64,000 bases of DNA, from NCBI RefSeq assembly GCF_018336975.1, contig NZ_CP025572.1, forward strand, positions 3,581,112 through 3,645,111, read 5' to 3'. The DNA comes from Marinomonas sp. CT5 (GTDB taxonomy: Bacteria; Pseudomonadota; Gammaproteobacteria; Pseudomonadales; Marinomonadaceae). The notes below the pieces were generated by a model, which searched no databases, was not told where the DNA came from, and was given only the letters and a program-made list of their open reading frames with translations. Shown one piece after another: positions 26,719 through 36,702 of the stretch. Made by a program: the position numbers and the translations under genes. Numbering within the stretch: the stretch's first letter is position 1; every line of letters begins with the position of its first letter.

Positions 26719-27879
26719 TTACCAGCCTTGTATGCGGTTCCAAGTTTCGTAAGTGTTTTCTAGATGATCAAAAACATGATAAGACGTGTGCATGGATGTC
26801 GTTGCGCAAGCGTGATTCGGTAGAATGTGTAACCGTGTTCCTATGGGGAAGTCATCGTGATTGATGGCTTGCGCTGTCGCACTGGCAACAATGCCATGCT
26901 CCTGATTAGCGCTGATGACCTTCATGTGACTTAGTAATTGGCCATCAGCGTTTGCAACAAGGCCATAGCCGCAATCTTTAGATTGTTCAGCAGTACCTTT
27001 GTCTGCAGATAGTGCCATCCATCCAGCATCAATAAATAGCCAGCCTTTTTCTTTGTTGTGTCCTATAACCGTTGCGACAACCGTAGCAGCAATATCATTT
27101 GTATTGCATACCCCGATGCCTGTCATGACCAAATCAAAAAAAGTATAAACACCTGCTCTTACTTCGGTGATGCCTTCTAATTCCGTGTAGTTATGTGCGG
27201 TTGGTGTTGAGCCGATGGACACAACTTGGCAGTGAATGTCGTGTTCTAACAACTTTTTAGCGGCTAAGCGGGCTTGATCGACTTCATTTTGTGCTGCTTG
27301 TTGCAGGCTGGTTTTATCGGCGCAATGATAGGACTCGCCAGCATGGGTGAGAATGCCAAAAAAACTTCCTTGCCCTTGGTTTAAGGTATCTGCAATGGTG
27401 ATCAGTTTTGGGTCATTCGGTGCTATACCACCTCGATGCCCATCACAATCAATTTCAATTAAAACATGAATAGAGCAATTGTTTGTTTCACAGTAGCGAT
27501 TAATGCTTAGAGCTTGATCTAGGCTATCAAGAATGACCATCATGCTAGCGCCTTGCTCATTAAGGGCGTGGATTCTATCCAGTTTGTCTTCCACTATACC
27601 GACTGCATAAAGCACATTGGTGTATCCTGCTTCGACCAAGGACTGTGCTTCTTTTATAGTTGAAACCGTAATAGGGCTTTGTTTATCGGTGAGTAAATAT
27701 GGCAATGCCTCAATAGAGCGGATGGTTTTAAAATGGGGGCGTAGATCTGTATTGAAGCCGCTTAGGATCCTATTAAGTCGCTTGATGTTATGTAGAAATT
27801 TTACTTTATCGACAGCTAAAAAAGGAGTGTTTAACGCTCGCGCTTTTTTATCGAGGTCGTGTTTTGTTTTTACTTTCAT
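26719..27879 (-). CDS. DSD1/D-threonine aldolase-like PLP enzyme
   Basis: The 386-residue fold-type III PLP enzyme has the N-terminal alanine-racemase-like barrel with the PLP lysine in LRPHFKTIRS (near residue 51) and STPTAHNY near 222. The C-terminal beta domain has a metal-binding H-x-C (LPNHACAT near 353). This combination defines the D-threonine aldolase/D-serine dehydratase/3-hydroxyaspartate aldolase group. The substrate is likely a beta-hydroxy D-amino acid. It forms a two-gene unit with the ornithine cyclodeaminase-family gene and is divergent from a LysR gene. Confidence 0.88.
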   Translation of the reverse strand: MKVKTKHDLDKKARALNTPFLAVDKVKFLHNIKRLNRILSGFNTDLRPHFKTIRSIEALPYLLTDKQSPITVSTIKEAQSLVEAGYTNVLYAVGIVEDKLDRIHALNEQGASMMVILDSLDQALSINRYCETNNCSIHVLIEIDCDGHRGGIAPNDPKLITIADTLNQGQGSFFGILTHAGESYHCADKTSLQQAAQNEVDQARLAAKKLLEHDIHCQVVSIGSTPTAHNYTELEGITEVRAGVYTFFDLVMTGIGVCNTNDIAATVVATVIGHNKEKGWLFIDAGWMALSADKGTAEQSKDCGYGLVANADGQLLSHMKVISANQEHGIVASATAQAINHDDFPIGTRLHILPNHACATTSMHTSYHVFDHLENTYETWNRIQGW

Positions 27880-27978
27880 GTCAGTTTCAACCCTATGTGA
27901 TGATTAAGTTGTAGTATTTGGTGAAAGTGATTTAAAGTAAATTAATCTGATATTACTGATTGGTTAAGTTGGAACTTA

Positions 27979-28890
27979 ATGATAACAACGGAAGATTTGT
28001 CTTTTTTACTGGAACTTAGTCGTTGTAAGACAATGGCTGAAGCGGCTCGTGTGCTGAATGTAAGTGCCCCCTCCGTGACGTTAAGGGTTCAGCATATTGA
28101 GAAAAAATTAGCGGTGCCTTTGGTGCAGAGACCGTCTCGAGTGGTGAGCTTGACCGATGAGGCTAAGTTGCTAGTGGAGAAGGGAGAGCTAATTTTAGAG
28201 CAGATTGATGATTTACAAACACAGCTTAATGACGTGAGATCGCATGTAGTAGGTAAATTAAGAGTACTCGCGCCACTGGGTTTTGGTAATGATTACGTCG
28301 CTAAATTATTAGCTAAATACAAAATAAACCACCCTGGATTGGAAATTGAGTTAGAGCTATCAGATAACCCGAACTGGTCTACTCACCATAAATGGGATGT
28401 GATTATCTATATTGGAGAGCTGAAAAATTCGTCTTTGAAAATGATTCCGTTAGCGCGGAATAAGCGTTTTATTTGCGCTTCTCCTGATTACCTCAAGAAA
28501 AATGGAGTCCCCCAAACGCCTAAAGATTTGTTAAGTCATACCTGTATTGCTCTGCGAGAAAACAATGAAGACGTCACGCTTTGGGACTTTAAAAACCTTG
28601 ATGGTGAACGTTTCTCGATTCGTATTCACCCAAGCTTGGCAAGTAATGAAGGGCGCGTGGTTAAAGATTGGGCTCTTTTAGGATTGGGCATCATTATGCG
28701 ATCAGAGTGGGACGTATCGCCAGAAATAAAGCGGGGAGAATTAGTACAATTACTTTCTAGTTATCAGTTGCCTGATGCTGATATTGTTGCTTTGGTGAGC
28801 AGTGGGAAAAATGAACGTTCAGCACGAGTATCTGGCTTTATTGATATGTTAAAAACATCATTAAGTATGCCCCCATGGAAAAAGACCTAG
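27979..28890 (+). CDS. LysR-family transcriptional regulator
   Basis: The 303-residue LysR protein has an N-terminal winged HTH (CKTMAEAARVLNVSAPSVTLRVQHIEKKL, residues about 14-42 described in parts) and a LysR-substrate domain from about residue 90 (VVGKLRVLAPLGFGNDYV). It is divergent from the DSD1-like gene with a 99-bp shared control region, the classical LysR arrangement. It probably controls the two amino-acid genes; the co-inducer is unknown. Confidence 0.92.
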   Translation: MITTEDLSFLLELSRCKTMAEAARVLNVSAPSVTLRVQHIEKKLAVPLVQRPSRVVSLTDEAKLLVEKGELILEQIDDLQTQLNDVRSHVVGKLRVLAPLGFGNDYVAKLLAKYKINHPGLEIELELSDNPNWSTHHKWDVIIYIGELKNSSLKMIPLARNKRFICASPDYLKKNGVPQTPKDLLSHTCIALRENNEDVTLWDFKNLDGERFSIRIHPSLASNEGRVVKDWALLGLGIIMRSEWDVSPEIKRGELVQLLSSYQLPDADIVALVSSGKNERSARVSGFIDMLKTSLSMPPWKKT

Positions 28891-29117
28891 ATACAAAAGA
28901 TCACGAATGAATCTTTCGGGGTTTAAAGGGAGGTGAATCAAGAAAATGCATCCATACCACGACATTTAACGCGGAACTCATGCCGTTTTCTCAACAGAGT
29001 TCAGGAATGCTCCAACTTGTTTTAAAGGGTCATAGTCTGACTATTAGAGTTAACTAAATATTTTTATGCCGAATCTGCTGCGTTTAGATTACGAGAAAAT
29101 TCTACTTTGGACTGCTG

Positions 29118-29978
29118 TTATTTTTTTAGGGGGGGGTTACCCTTACTTTGTAATTCATAAGCCAAACCAATCGATAACGCCTGCGCCAAACATAATGAAG
29201 AAGACAAAGAGCGGAAAGAGTCTATCTCTGCTTCTTTTACAACAAAACAGACCGATGCAATAGAAGCTAACGGACTTATCTGATTGTCCGTAATAATAAT
29301 GAGAGGCACATTCTTCTCTAGTGCCGATCTCGCAACACTTTGCGTTTCCGCTGCATAAGGATGAAAACTCACCGCAATAAGCACATCATTCTTATCTAAA
29401 GCGCTAGCCTGTTCCTTATACATACCACCCACACCATCAACCAGATACGCTTTTTGATCAATATTACGCAAGGCATAGGCAAAATAACTGGCGACAACAA
29501 AAGCACGTCTTACACCGACAATGTGCGCGGCATGTGCATGAGACAATATCTGTATTGCCTTATCCAAATCCTCAGCCGATGTCGTTTCACCCAAATGTCC
29601 AAGCGCTATCGCATTCGCATTAGAAAAACGAGTTAATAATTGGGATGGTGACTGTTGATTAAAGTCTTCCCCAAACACTTCCCTAGCCAAACGAATTCGA
29701 TCTTGATAACTCGGGGCTTCTTCAATTAAGTTTTGCTGAAATAACTTCTGCATTTCACTAAAGCCACTAAAACCAAACGCATTTGCAAACCGAACCCACG
29801 TAGAAGGATGTACTCCAGCTTCTTTAGACAAAGTAGCAACTGTACCAAAAGCAACTTCGCTTGGCGCATCTAATACAAACTCAGCGACCTGGCGAAGTCG
29901 TTTACTTAATTTTGAATAATGCTGTTTAATAGTCTCTTTCAAATCTGTTAGAGATTCTGGGGCAAGGACATCTGACAT
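29118..29978 (-). CDS. RpiR/MurR-family regulator, IolR candidate
   Basis: The 286-residue protein has an RpiR N-terminal HTH (LSKRLRQVAEFVLDAPSEVAF, then LSKEAGVHPSTWVRFANAFGF) and a C-terminal SIS sugar-phosphate-binding domain (AHIVGVRRAFVVASYFAY, VLIAVSFHPYAAETQSVA). In Sinorhizobium the RpiR-type IolR represses inositol genes through GGAA-N6-TTCC sites. The same motif stands upstream of this gene and four inositol units here, which supports an IolR role. The last codons run through an eight-C tract, so the exact C-terminus should be treated with care. Confidence 0.9.
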   Translation of the reverse strand: MSDVLAPESLTDLKETIKQHYSKLSKRLRQVAEFVLDAPSEVAFGTVATLSKEAGVHPSTWVRFANAFGFSGFSEMQKLFQQNLIEEAPSYQDRIRLAREVFGEDFNQQSPSQLLTRFSNANAIALGHLGETTSAEDLDKAIQILSHAHAAHIVGVRRAFVVASYFAYALRNIDQKAYLVDGVGGMYKEQASALDKNDVLIAVSFHPYAAETQSVARSALEKNVPLIIITDNQISPLASIASVCFVVKEAEIDSFRSLSSSLCLAQALSIGLAYELQSKGNPPLKK

Positions 29979-30074
29979 GTAATACTCTCTGTACTCAAAG
30001 TTCTCCCCAAAAAAACAAGCATCATCACATAGAAAAATTGTGAGCCTATAGAGAGAAGTAATTATTGCAATTTT

Positions 30075-30088
30075 AGAATAAAAATTCT
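30075..30088. promoter_or_regulatory. IolR-like operator AGAA-TAAAAA-TTCT upstream of the RpiR gene
   Basis: This RGAA-N6-TTCY site is flanked by T and A (30074, 30089) and lies about 97 bp upstream of the RpiR start. It fits autoregulation and matches the four other sites listed in this window. Confidence 0.55.
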
Positions 30089-30167
30089 AGCTTAGTAATT
30101 AGTAACATGTCTAGTATCAAAACGTCTAGACAAAGACACTTATTCAATAAAACATAGGATATTGAAA

Positions 30168-30356
30168 TTGAACGAAACAGATCGTAAATTTTTTCGCCCA
30201 AAATGGCGTCGTGTTGCAACTACTATATTCTGTTTTTGCTGGACATTGGTCGAGTGGTTATCAGAAGAACCATTCTGGGGGATCATTGCTGCAGGTATCA
30301 CTTTTTATTGTTTATGGCACTTTTTTTATAAATTCGATGAAAACCAAGGTGCATAA
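30168..30356 (+). CDS. Small membrane protein of unknown function
   Basis: About 62 residues begin MNETDRKFFRPKWRRVATT and continue with one or two hydrophobic segments (IFCFCWTLVEWL and FWGIIAAGITFYCLWHFFYKF). The start is a TTG at 30168 with AGGAT eight bases upstream; a TTG two codons earlier is too close to the site. I do not recognise it. A positively charged start followed by paired hydrophobic helices suggests an inner-membrane protein. Confidence 0.6.
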   Translation: MNETDRKFFRPKWRRVATTIFCFCWTLVEWLSEEPFWGIIAAGITFYCLWHFFYKFDENQGA

Positions 30357-30427
30357 GACATTAAATTCCACACTAAGATATCCACCCTAATAACAACTAC
30401 GAACTGCATAATATCAGGTTATTTTCT

Positions 30428-31459
30428 ATGTCTAAAAGACCGACTATTCACGATTTAGCTGATGCAGCAGGCGTTAGCATCGCAACTGTGGATCGAGTAT
30501 TGAACAAGCGCTCTAAAGTACGTGAGTCAACATCTCAGCGTGTTCTATTAGCAGCTGAAGACATTGGTTATCATGCTTCTGGCTTACTCAAAAGACGTGT
30601 TCGCGAATCGAAACCAGTTAAACGATTGTCCATTTTACTGCAACGCAGTAATGATGAATTCTATAAAGAGCTTGGTGCGGCAATTTGTAACGCATGCTCA
30701 CAAGAAACGCAGTTTCAGTTCGCAACGAAAATCGTTTTTATGGATGAGGTCTCTCCTGAATACATTACAGACAAGATCATCCAAGAAGGCGGACATGCAG
30801 ATGGCATTGCGCTTGTGGCATTGGACGACCACACGCTAAATCGCCATATTGAACAGCTCGTTGAACGAGGTATTCACGTTTTTACTATCTTGTCTCCTCT
30901 CTCGACCAATACTTGTACAGGTCATATTGGTGTCGATAACAGAAAAGCAGGACGTACCGCAGCGTGGGCTATTTCAAGACTAACAACCACACTAGGGAAA
31001 ATTGGAATTCTCTTGGGCAGTCATCGTTATTTAAATCAAGATATCGCCGAAATTAGCTTCATATCCTACTTTCGAGAAATTCAGCATAACTTTCATTTGC
31101 TTCCGCCGTTGACAAATTTAGATGACGAAAATCTGGCTTATCAAGCCACAAAGGAACTCTTGGTAAAACATCAAGATCTGACCGCTATTTATAGCGCCGG
31201 CGGTGGAGTAAAAGGCATCATACAAGCGTTAAAAGAAGACAAAAAAGATCAAAAAATAACGCTCATTTGTAACGAACTCACCTCTTACACTCGCTTAGCC
31301 CTGAGTGATAACACAATCGACATGATCATTGCTACGCCAGTACAAAAACTCGCCTACAGACTTTCCGACCTGTTTGCAGAATCATTCAGTAGTAAAAAAC
31401 ACCAAAAAATTGCACCGGTTAAACTATCAGTCGAGCTACATGTCGCAGAAAACCTATAA
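30428..31459 (+). CDS. LacI-family transcriptional regulator
   Basis: The 343-residue protein has a LacI HTH and hinge (TIHDLADAAGVSIATVDRVL, residues 5-24). The periplasmic-binding-like sensor domain is of the group that binds unphosphorylated sugars (GHIGVDNRKAGRTAAWAIS near 170, IYSAGGGVKGIIQAL near 255). It lies convergent to the inositol ABC transporter operon. Control of that transporter, or of the Moc-like genes, by a cyclitol ligand is an inference. Confidence 0.9.
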   Translation: MSKRPTIHDLADAAGVSIATVDRVLNKRSKVRESTSQRVLLAAEDIGYHASGLLKRRVRESKPVKRLSILLQRSNDEFYKELGAAICNACSQETQFQFATKIVFMDEVSPEYITDKIIQEGGHADGIALVALDDHTLNRHIEQLVERGIHVFTILSPLSTNTCTGHIGVDNRKAGRTAAWAISRLTTTLGKIGILLGSHRYLNQDIAEISFISYFREIQHNFHLLPPLTNLDDENLAYQATKELLVKHQDLTAIYSAGGGVKGIIQALKEDKKDQKITLICNELTSYTRLALSDNTIDMIIATPVQKLAYRLSDLFAESFSSKKHQKIAPVKLSVELHVAENL

Positions 31460-31615
31460 AAACCGTCAAACTGTTCTATCTCTTCTAACCCTATAATTTT
31501 CAGCAATACCAAAGCCGAATTTATGGGTTATATGAGATAGGTATTCCAAAGTTTGTTTTTAATAAAATATTAACCAGCACCACCATTATACAAAGGTTTT
31601 CTACGAGTATAAAAA

Positions 31616-31640
31616 ACCGCTCAATGAAACACTGAGCGGT
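31616..31640 (-). terminator. Rho-independent terminator of the inositol ABC operon
   Basis: On the minus strand ACCGCTCA and TGAGCGGT pair around a 9-base loop and are followed by TTTTTT. It lies 50 bp after the permease stop codon. Confidence 0.88.
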
Positions 31641-31689
31641 AACGGAAGAGTTCAAATTCCCGGCAATGTTATTATGGTAAACAATAATG

Positions 31690-32733
31690 CTAAGTAGTTT
31701 TCTTACGCTTATTCTGACGTTGCTGGTCAATGATAACAGCAGTAACAATGATGGCCCCTTTGATTATATCTTGGTAATAAGCGTCAATTCGAAGGAAGGT
31801 AAAACCAGACAGCATCACCCCAAGAATTAAGGCTCCAATCACAGTTCCAGCAATTCTACCTCGGCCACCAGATAAAGAAACCCCACCAATAACAGCTGCG
31901 GCAATGGCATCCAATTCATACATCAGCCCCATACCAGCTTGAGCTGTTTTAATACGTGCAATCGCAACCATGGCCGCCAATCCAACTAACAAACCAGCAA
32001 TTGCATAGACCTTGATTAGGTGACGATCAATATTGATACCAGAAACACGGGCCGCTTGAGGGTTTGCACCAATAGCATAAGTAAACTTACCAAAGCGTGT
32101 ATAACGCATTACCACGTGGAAAATAATCGCTACAACTATAAAGATAACAACAGGCATCCAACGGTCTAAGGCATTCCCTAACATAGCAAATTCATTTGTA
32201 AAACCAGATACTGGGCTACCATCAGTATACCAGCGAGCCACACCACGAGCAGACACCATCATTCCTAATGTAGCAATAAATGGTGGTATACGTGTTTTTG
32301 TAACTAACCAGCCATTAACAAAACCAGCAGCAGCACCTACAGCAAGCCCGACCATCAATGGTATAAAGAATGGCAAATCCGTTAACGATGGTGATATCAC
32401 TTTGGGCCAACTGCTGGATTGCGCAAAAGTAGCAGCTATCATGGCGGACATGGCGACAACAGATCCAGAGGATAAATCTATACCGCCAGTTATGATGACC
32501 ATGGTCACCCCAATCGCAATAATACCAATAACAGAGACTTGTAATATTATGATTTGCAGGCGACTCATGTTCATCAAGAAGCTTTGACCAACAAATATCC
32601 AACCTAGTATTTCGAACATAATCGAAATACCTATTAATACTAATAAAATACTGACTTCTGCAGGAATACGCTTTTTCTTATGGGCTTCTTGGCCGTCATT
32701 CGCTTCTTTCACGGTGTTATCTAATGTAGTCAT
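31690..32733 (-). CDS. Inositol-type sugar ABC transporter permease (RbsC family)
   Basis: The 347-residue protein has about eight to ten membrane segments and RbsC-family landmarks: GITMVIITGGIDLSSGSVVA near residue 80, TLGMMVSARGVARWYTDGSPV near 155, and AAVIGGVSLSGGRGRIAGTVIGA near 283. It is the third gene of a binding protein-ATPase-permease operon placed next to iol genes, which supports myo-inositol or another cyclitol as substrate. Confidence 0.9.
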   Translation of the reverse strand: MTTLDNTVKEANDGQEAHKKKRIPAEVSILLVLIGISIMFEILGWIFVGQSFLMNMSRLQIIILQVSVIGIIAIGVTMVIITGGIDLSSGSVVAMSAMIAATFAQSSSWPKVISPSLTDLPFFIPLMVGLAVGAAAGFVNGWLVTKTRIPPFIATLGMMVSARGVARWYTDGSPVSGFTNEFAMLGNALDRWMPVVIFIVVAIIFHVVMRYTRFGKFTYAIGANPQAARVSGINIDRHLIKVYAIAGLLVGLAAMVAIARIKTAQAGMGLMYELDAIAAAVIGGVSLSGGRGRIAGTVIGALILGVMLSGFTFLRIDAYYQDIIKGAIIVTAVIIDQQRQNKRKKTT

Positions 32734-32761
32734 AAAAACCTCTTATTTTTCTAATTCAGTA

Positions 32762-34315
32762 TTATTGCGCTGCCAAATTCATTACTGACACTTGATCAGC
32801 TTCAGAACGATCTAAAATGCCTGTAACACGCCCTTCGTGCATGACAAGTACACGATCACTCATACCTAACACCTCCGGCAGCTCGGAAGAAATCATGATA
32901 ACCGCCACCCCTTTATGAGCTAACTGTGTAACCAAAGTATGGATTTCGGCTTTTGCACCGACATCAATACCTCGAGTAGGCTCGTCTAAAATCAAAATGC
33001 GTGGGTGAGTAAGCAACCAACGACCTATTAATACTTTTTGCTGATTACCACCTGAAAGATTCTCGATTGCCTCTTCCATATTTGGTGTTTTTACGCGCAA
33101 TTTTCTACACAGTTCTTCAGACTCTTCATTTAACTTAGCTTGATTAACAAACCCGCCGCCATTCACAAAGTTCTCATGCAGAACGGCAGACTGAATATTC
33201 TCCTGAATATCTAACGATAAAAAACAGCCCGTTTCTTTCCTGTCCTCTGTTAGAAAAGCCATTCCTTTCATGATTGCATCATTTGGATTTTCGATATGAA
33301 CTTCTTCACCATCAATCCAGACGGTTCCTGAATCTGCGGGAGTGACACCAAAAATAGCTTCCGCGACATTAGATCGACCAGAACCAACAAGGCCCGCAAA
33401 ACCTAAAATTTCGCCAGCTCTTACATCAAATGACACATCATTAAATACGCCATCTAAAGTCAGGTTTTTTACTGATAGTAAAACATCACCTAACTCAACT
33501 TCTTCTTTTGGAAACATCTGATCCACATTACGACCAACCATCATATGGATTATTTCATCACGAGTGACATCAGCTGAGGCATGCGTTCCTATGTACTTTC
33601 CATCACGAAACACAGAAAACTCATCAGCGATTTCGAATAACTCGCTCATTTTATGAGTGATATAAACAATGCCGATCCCCTGCTTGCGTAAACCTCTAAT
33701 AATTTCAAATAAATGAGCAACTTCAGTTTCAGTAATCGCTGAAGTCGGCTCATCCATAATTAATACATCAGATTCAAAGGAAACAGCCTTTGCTATTTCA
33801 ACCATTTGACGGTTAGCTACAGATAAAGAGCTAATTTCATCTTCCGGATCAAGATTGATATTGAGACGTTCAAATAGTTCAGCGGTCATGGTGTGCATTT
33901 TTGCATGATCAATGAAACCAAATGCATTAGTTGGTTCACGTCTAATCCAAATATTTTCAGCGACAGTCATTTGATTCATCAATAGCAATTCTTGGTGAAT
34001 CATGGCAATTCCAGACTGCTGCGCCTTCAAAGGCGTTTCTAAAGTAATAGGCTCGCCTCTTAATATTACTTGACCACTATCTGGCTGATAAATGCCCGCG
34101 ATGACTTTCATCAAGGTAGATTTTCCGGCTCCATTTTCACCCATTAAGGCATGCACAGTACCTGGGCGAATTTTAAGCTGCACATCATCCAAAGCTAATA
34201 CACCCGGAAATCCTTTAGAAACATTAACGATTTCTAATACGTATTCATTAGAGTGGTCCCTGGGAGGAGTTGCGCCACTCACAGACCCGGTTTCTTTAAC
34301 AGCAGCGCTATTCAT
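32762..34315 (-). CDS. Inositol-type sugar ABC transporter ATPase (RbsA family, two nucleotide-binding domains)
   Basis: The 517-residue protein has two ABC domains. The first has [16 protein letters not shown] near residue 58, [15 protein letters not shown] and [15 protein letters not shown]. The second has a degenerate Walker A ([16 protein letters not shown]), [16 protein letters not shown] and [16 protein letters not shown]. This is the RbsA/MglA/IatA layout. The gene is preceded by the binding-protein gene and followed by the permease. Confidence 0.93.
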   Translation of the reverse strand: MNSAAVKETGSVSGATPPRDHSNEYVLEIVNVSKGFPGVLALDDVQLKIRPGTVHALMGENGAGKSTLMKVIAGIYQPDSGQVILRGEPITLETPLKAQQSGIAMIHQELLLMNQMTVAENIWIRREPTNAFGFIDHAKMHTMTAELFERLNINLDPEDEISSLSVANRQMVEIAKAVSFESDVLIMDEPTSAITETEVAHLFEIIRGLRKQGIGIVYITHKMSELFEIADEFSVFRDGKYIGTHASADVTRDEIIHMMVGRNVDQMFPKEEVELGDVLLSVKNLTLDGVFNDVSFDVRAGEILGFAGLVGSGRSNVAEAIFGVTPADSGTVWIDGEEVHIENPNDAIMKGMAFLTEDRKETGCFLSLDIQENIQSAVLHENFVNGGGFVNQAKLNEESEELCRKLRVKTPNMEEAIENLSGGNQQKVLIGRWLLTHPRILILDEPTRGIDVGAKAEIHTLVTQLAHKGVAVIMISSELPEVLGMSDRVLVMHEGRVTGILDRSEADQVSVMNLAAQ

Positions 34316-34371
34316 AACGCAATCCCTCCAATTTTTTATTTTAATAGGGTTAATCGTTTCTAAACCTAGAA

Positions 34372-35298
34372 TTACTTAAGGTAATTATTAAGGTTTTTCG
34401 GTGTAACTAATTCAAATGGCACCCAAACCTTACGGTCAACAGTTTTGCCATTAATAAGTTTGACAGCTGTATCAACTGCGCCACGACCTTGACCATCTGC
34501 ACTTTGATAAACCGTCACATCTAGCTCGCCCGCTTTCATTGCCGCCAGCGCATCTGTCGTTGCGTCAATACCAGCAATAACAACATCATCCATTGAGCGG
34601 CCTGATGCTTTCAGCGCTTGAATCGCACCAATAGCCATTTCATCGTTGTTTGCAACAACAGCATCAAATTGAATACCCGCAGCAATCCAGTTAGTCATTA
34701 AGTCACTACCCTTGGTACGCGACCATTCTGCAGTTTGTTGCTGAACGATTTTCAAGCCAGAACATTCAGGTGTATCAAGAACGTCATGAATATCTTGAGT
34801 CCGCTGAAGTGCAGCTTGGTTGGTCAACTCGCCCATCATAACTACGATATTGCCTTTGCCATTCAGCAAACGACACACTTCTTGAGTTTGAAGTGTCCCA
34901 GACACTTTCTCATCAGACGCTACAAACGCTTGATTTTTTGGAAGCAAATCAACGTTGATCGGTTGACGGTTAACATAAATCAGAGGGATACCTGCTGCTT
35001 GCGCATCATCTGAAATAGAGACCGTAGCATCAGTATCAACAGGATTAATAATGATGGCATCAACGCCAGAAGCAATGAAGTTCTGAACCTGATTTAATTG
35101 ATTACCAACGCCATTTTTAGCATCTTCTATCTGAACATCAACACCCTGATCTTTTGCGGCAGATTGAATGCCATTACGCAAAACCGTTAGGAAGTTGTCA
35201 TCGAAAAGAGCCATTGAAACACCGATTTTAAGGTCTGCTGCAGAAACAGATGTCGCCAAAAGCGAAGATGTAATAGCTGTAAGAAGTAATTTTTTCAT
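34372..35298 (-). CDS. Inositol-type periplasmic sugar-binding protein
   Basis: The 308-residue protein has a signal peptide cleaved after SVSA (residue 20), then a type I periplasmic-binding fold ([58 protein letters not shown]). It is closely similar to the proteins at 50073 and 53423 and to MocB/IbpA-type cyclitol-binding proteins. It is the first gene of the ABC operon. An IolR-like operator lies 184 bp upstream of its start. Confidence 0.92.
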   Translation of the reverse strand: MKKLLLTAITSSLLATSVSAADLKIGVSMALFDDNFLTVLRNGIQSAAKDQGVDVQIEDAKNGVGNQLNQVQNFIASGVDAIIINPVDTDATVSISDDAQAAGIPLIYVNRQPINVDLLPKNQAFVASDEKVSGTLQTQEVCRLLNGKGNIVVMMGELTNQAALQRTQDIHDVLDTPECSGLKIVQQQTAEWSRTKGSDLMTNWIAAGIQFDAVVANNDEMAIGAIQALKASGRSMDDVVIAGIDATTDALAAMKAGELDVTVYQSADGQGRGAVDTAVKLINGKTVDRKVWVPFELVTPKNLNNYLK

Positions 35299-35481
35299 TA
35301 TGCGATTTCCTCGAAAGTGAGCGCTGATACGCTCTAGTTGTTTTTATTTTTCCGGTAAAACGCGCTTAGAGATCAAGGCAAGCAAAACTTATAGCTAACC
35401 ATCCACCTCTAAACATCCGACTTGCTTATATTTTAGTAACATAATCAATTCGAACATATACATTCCACAATCACTGAATAT

Positions 35482-35495
35482 GGAATATATATTCC
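35482..35495. promoter_or_regulatory. IolR-like operator GGAA-TATATA-TTCC
   Basis: A perfect palindrome that matches exactly the GGAA-N6-TTCC site described for RpiR-type IolR, flanked by T and A. It is placed upstream of the ABC operon. Confidence 0.65.
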
Positions 35496-35755
35496 AATTT
35501 GATTCATATTATGTATTTTGTCAAGCCTAAAGTTTGATTTAATTTGATTTAATTTGATAGGAACATTTGAGGGTATTTTTACCAACATTAACTTCCATCT
35601 AAACTCTATGATTAACGAAATTAGTCTACATCGATAGAAGACGGATTCGAACCATTTTGATGAATTAACATCGGAATGATGTTTTTTGATAGATTATGAC
35701 ATGTTTATCACAAACTTGATTGACGATTTTTTTTTGACAGATGTAGTATGCAAAT

Positions 35756-35769
35756 AGAAAAATAATTCT
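35756..35769. promoter_or_regulatory. IolR-like operator AGAA-AAATAA-TTCT
   Basis: The site is flanked by T and A, 74 bp upstream of the iolI-like start. It begins 17 bp downstream of a TTGACA box, so a bound repressor would cover the promoter. Confidence 0.6.
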
Positions 35770-35842
35770 AAAAAACCATTTTCGCTTATTCTTCACCTCA
35801 ATAGGACTGATGATAAGCGATACTTAATAAAGGTATTAATAC

Positions 35843-36649
35843 ATGTCTACGCTACCTAAATTTGGCTTAAACCACATGGTTTGCCCTTCTTATTCCATTA
35901 AAGATTTCCTAACACTTTCTTCTCAGCTTAAAGCTCAAACAGTCGAATTTCGCAACGATGTTGGCGATAACAGCCTAACAGACCTAGCCTCTGCAAAAAT
36001 GGCAGGGAAGTTGGCTGGTGAGCTCAATATCAAAGTGTTATCCATTAATGCACTCTATCCATTTAACGTTTGGAATGACGAACGCGCTCAGCAGGCTAGA
36101 GAAATGGCAGAGCTTGCAAAAGCTGCCAATGCTGAAGGATTAGTTGTTTGCCCTTTAAATGATGGCAATGAGGTCAGCTTTGAGGACCTTAAATATGCCT
36201 TATCAGAACTGGCAAAAATCTTAGAAGAATTTAATCTTAAAGGATTTGTTGAACCACTAGGCTTCCCCATTTCCTCACTGCGCTCTAAAAGAGTTGCTCT
36301 CGAAGCGATTGACGAAATTGGTAAACAGGACCTATTTTCTTTGGTTCATGACACCTTCCACCACAAAGGTGCAGGTGAAGATGAATTTTTCCCAGAACGT
36401 ACTGGTTTAGTTCATATATCAGGTTTAGAAGATAGCATTACCTTTAATGACATGCTTGATGGTGACCGTGTTTTAGTCGGGCCAAATGATCGACTAGACA
36501 ACGTTGGACAGCTTCGTACCCTACTTGCAGCTGGCTACAATGGTCCAGTCTCATTTGAACCATTCTCTAAGAAAGTCTGGAATGTGGAGAATCCAAAACA
36601 AGCCGTTCAAGAGAGTATCGATTACGTCAATAAAGCACTGACAAACTAG
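35843..36649 (+). CDS. TIM-barrel isomerase, IolI-like
   Basis: The 268-residue protein is a xylose-isomerase-like TIM barrel. It shows the IolI-style stretch VLSINALYPFNVWNDERA (near residue 64) and the metal-site segments GFVEPLGFPISS, SLVHDTFHHKG, VHISGLED and VSFEPFSKK. IolI interconverts inosose isomers (2-keto-myo-inositol and 1-keto-D-chiro-inositol). It is first in an operon with iolH- and iolG-like genes. The exact epimer specificity is not readable from sequence. Confidence 0.82.
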   Translation: MSTLPKFGLNHMVCPSYSIKDFLTLSSQLKAQTVEFRNDVGDNSLTDLASAKMAGKLAGELNIKVLSINALYPFNVWNDERAQQAREMAELAKAANAEGLVVCPLNDGNEVSFEDLKYALSELAKILEEFNLKGFVEPLGFPISSLRSKRVALEAIDEIGKQDLFSLVHDTFHHKGAGEDEFFPERTGLVHISGLEDSITFNDMLDGDRVLVGPNDRLDNVGQLRTLLAAGYNGPVSFEPFSKKVWNVENPKQAVQESIDYVNKALTN

Positions 36650-36702
36650 ACCTTTTAATGCCCTAATTGAGAAAAATTTAAAAATAAAAAGCAGGTTTTA
36701 AC

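Larger units (their letters stand above)
35299..35842. promoter_or_regulatory. Divergent control region between the inositol ABC operon and the iolI/iolH/iolG operon
   Basis: This 544-bp gene-free, AT-rich region separates two divergent operons. It contains two IolR-like operators (35482-35495 and 35756-35769) and a TTGACA at 35734-35739. The second operator overlaps the place expected for the matching -10 box. A GAGCG-N6-CGCTC inverted repeat lies at 35319-35334 in the ABC leader. Confidence 0.7.

Noticed and set aside
25800..28890. A complete beta-hydroxyaspartate cycle
   Set aside because: Only BhcC-like and BhcD-like families are present; no aspartate-glyoxylate aminotransferase (BhcA) or BhcB-type dehydratase gene lies nearby, and the regulator is LysR rather than IclR type.
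29066..29263. Plus-strand frame of 65 codons starting MPNLLRLDYEKILLWTAV
   Set aside because: The first 20 residues look like a membrane protein start, but the frame then runs antisense through the RpiR gene. At most it is a short remnant.
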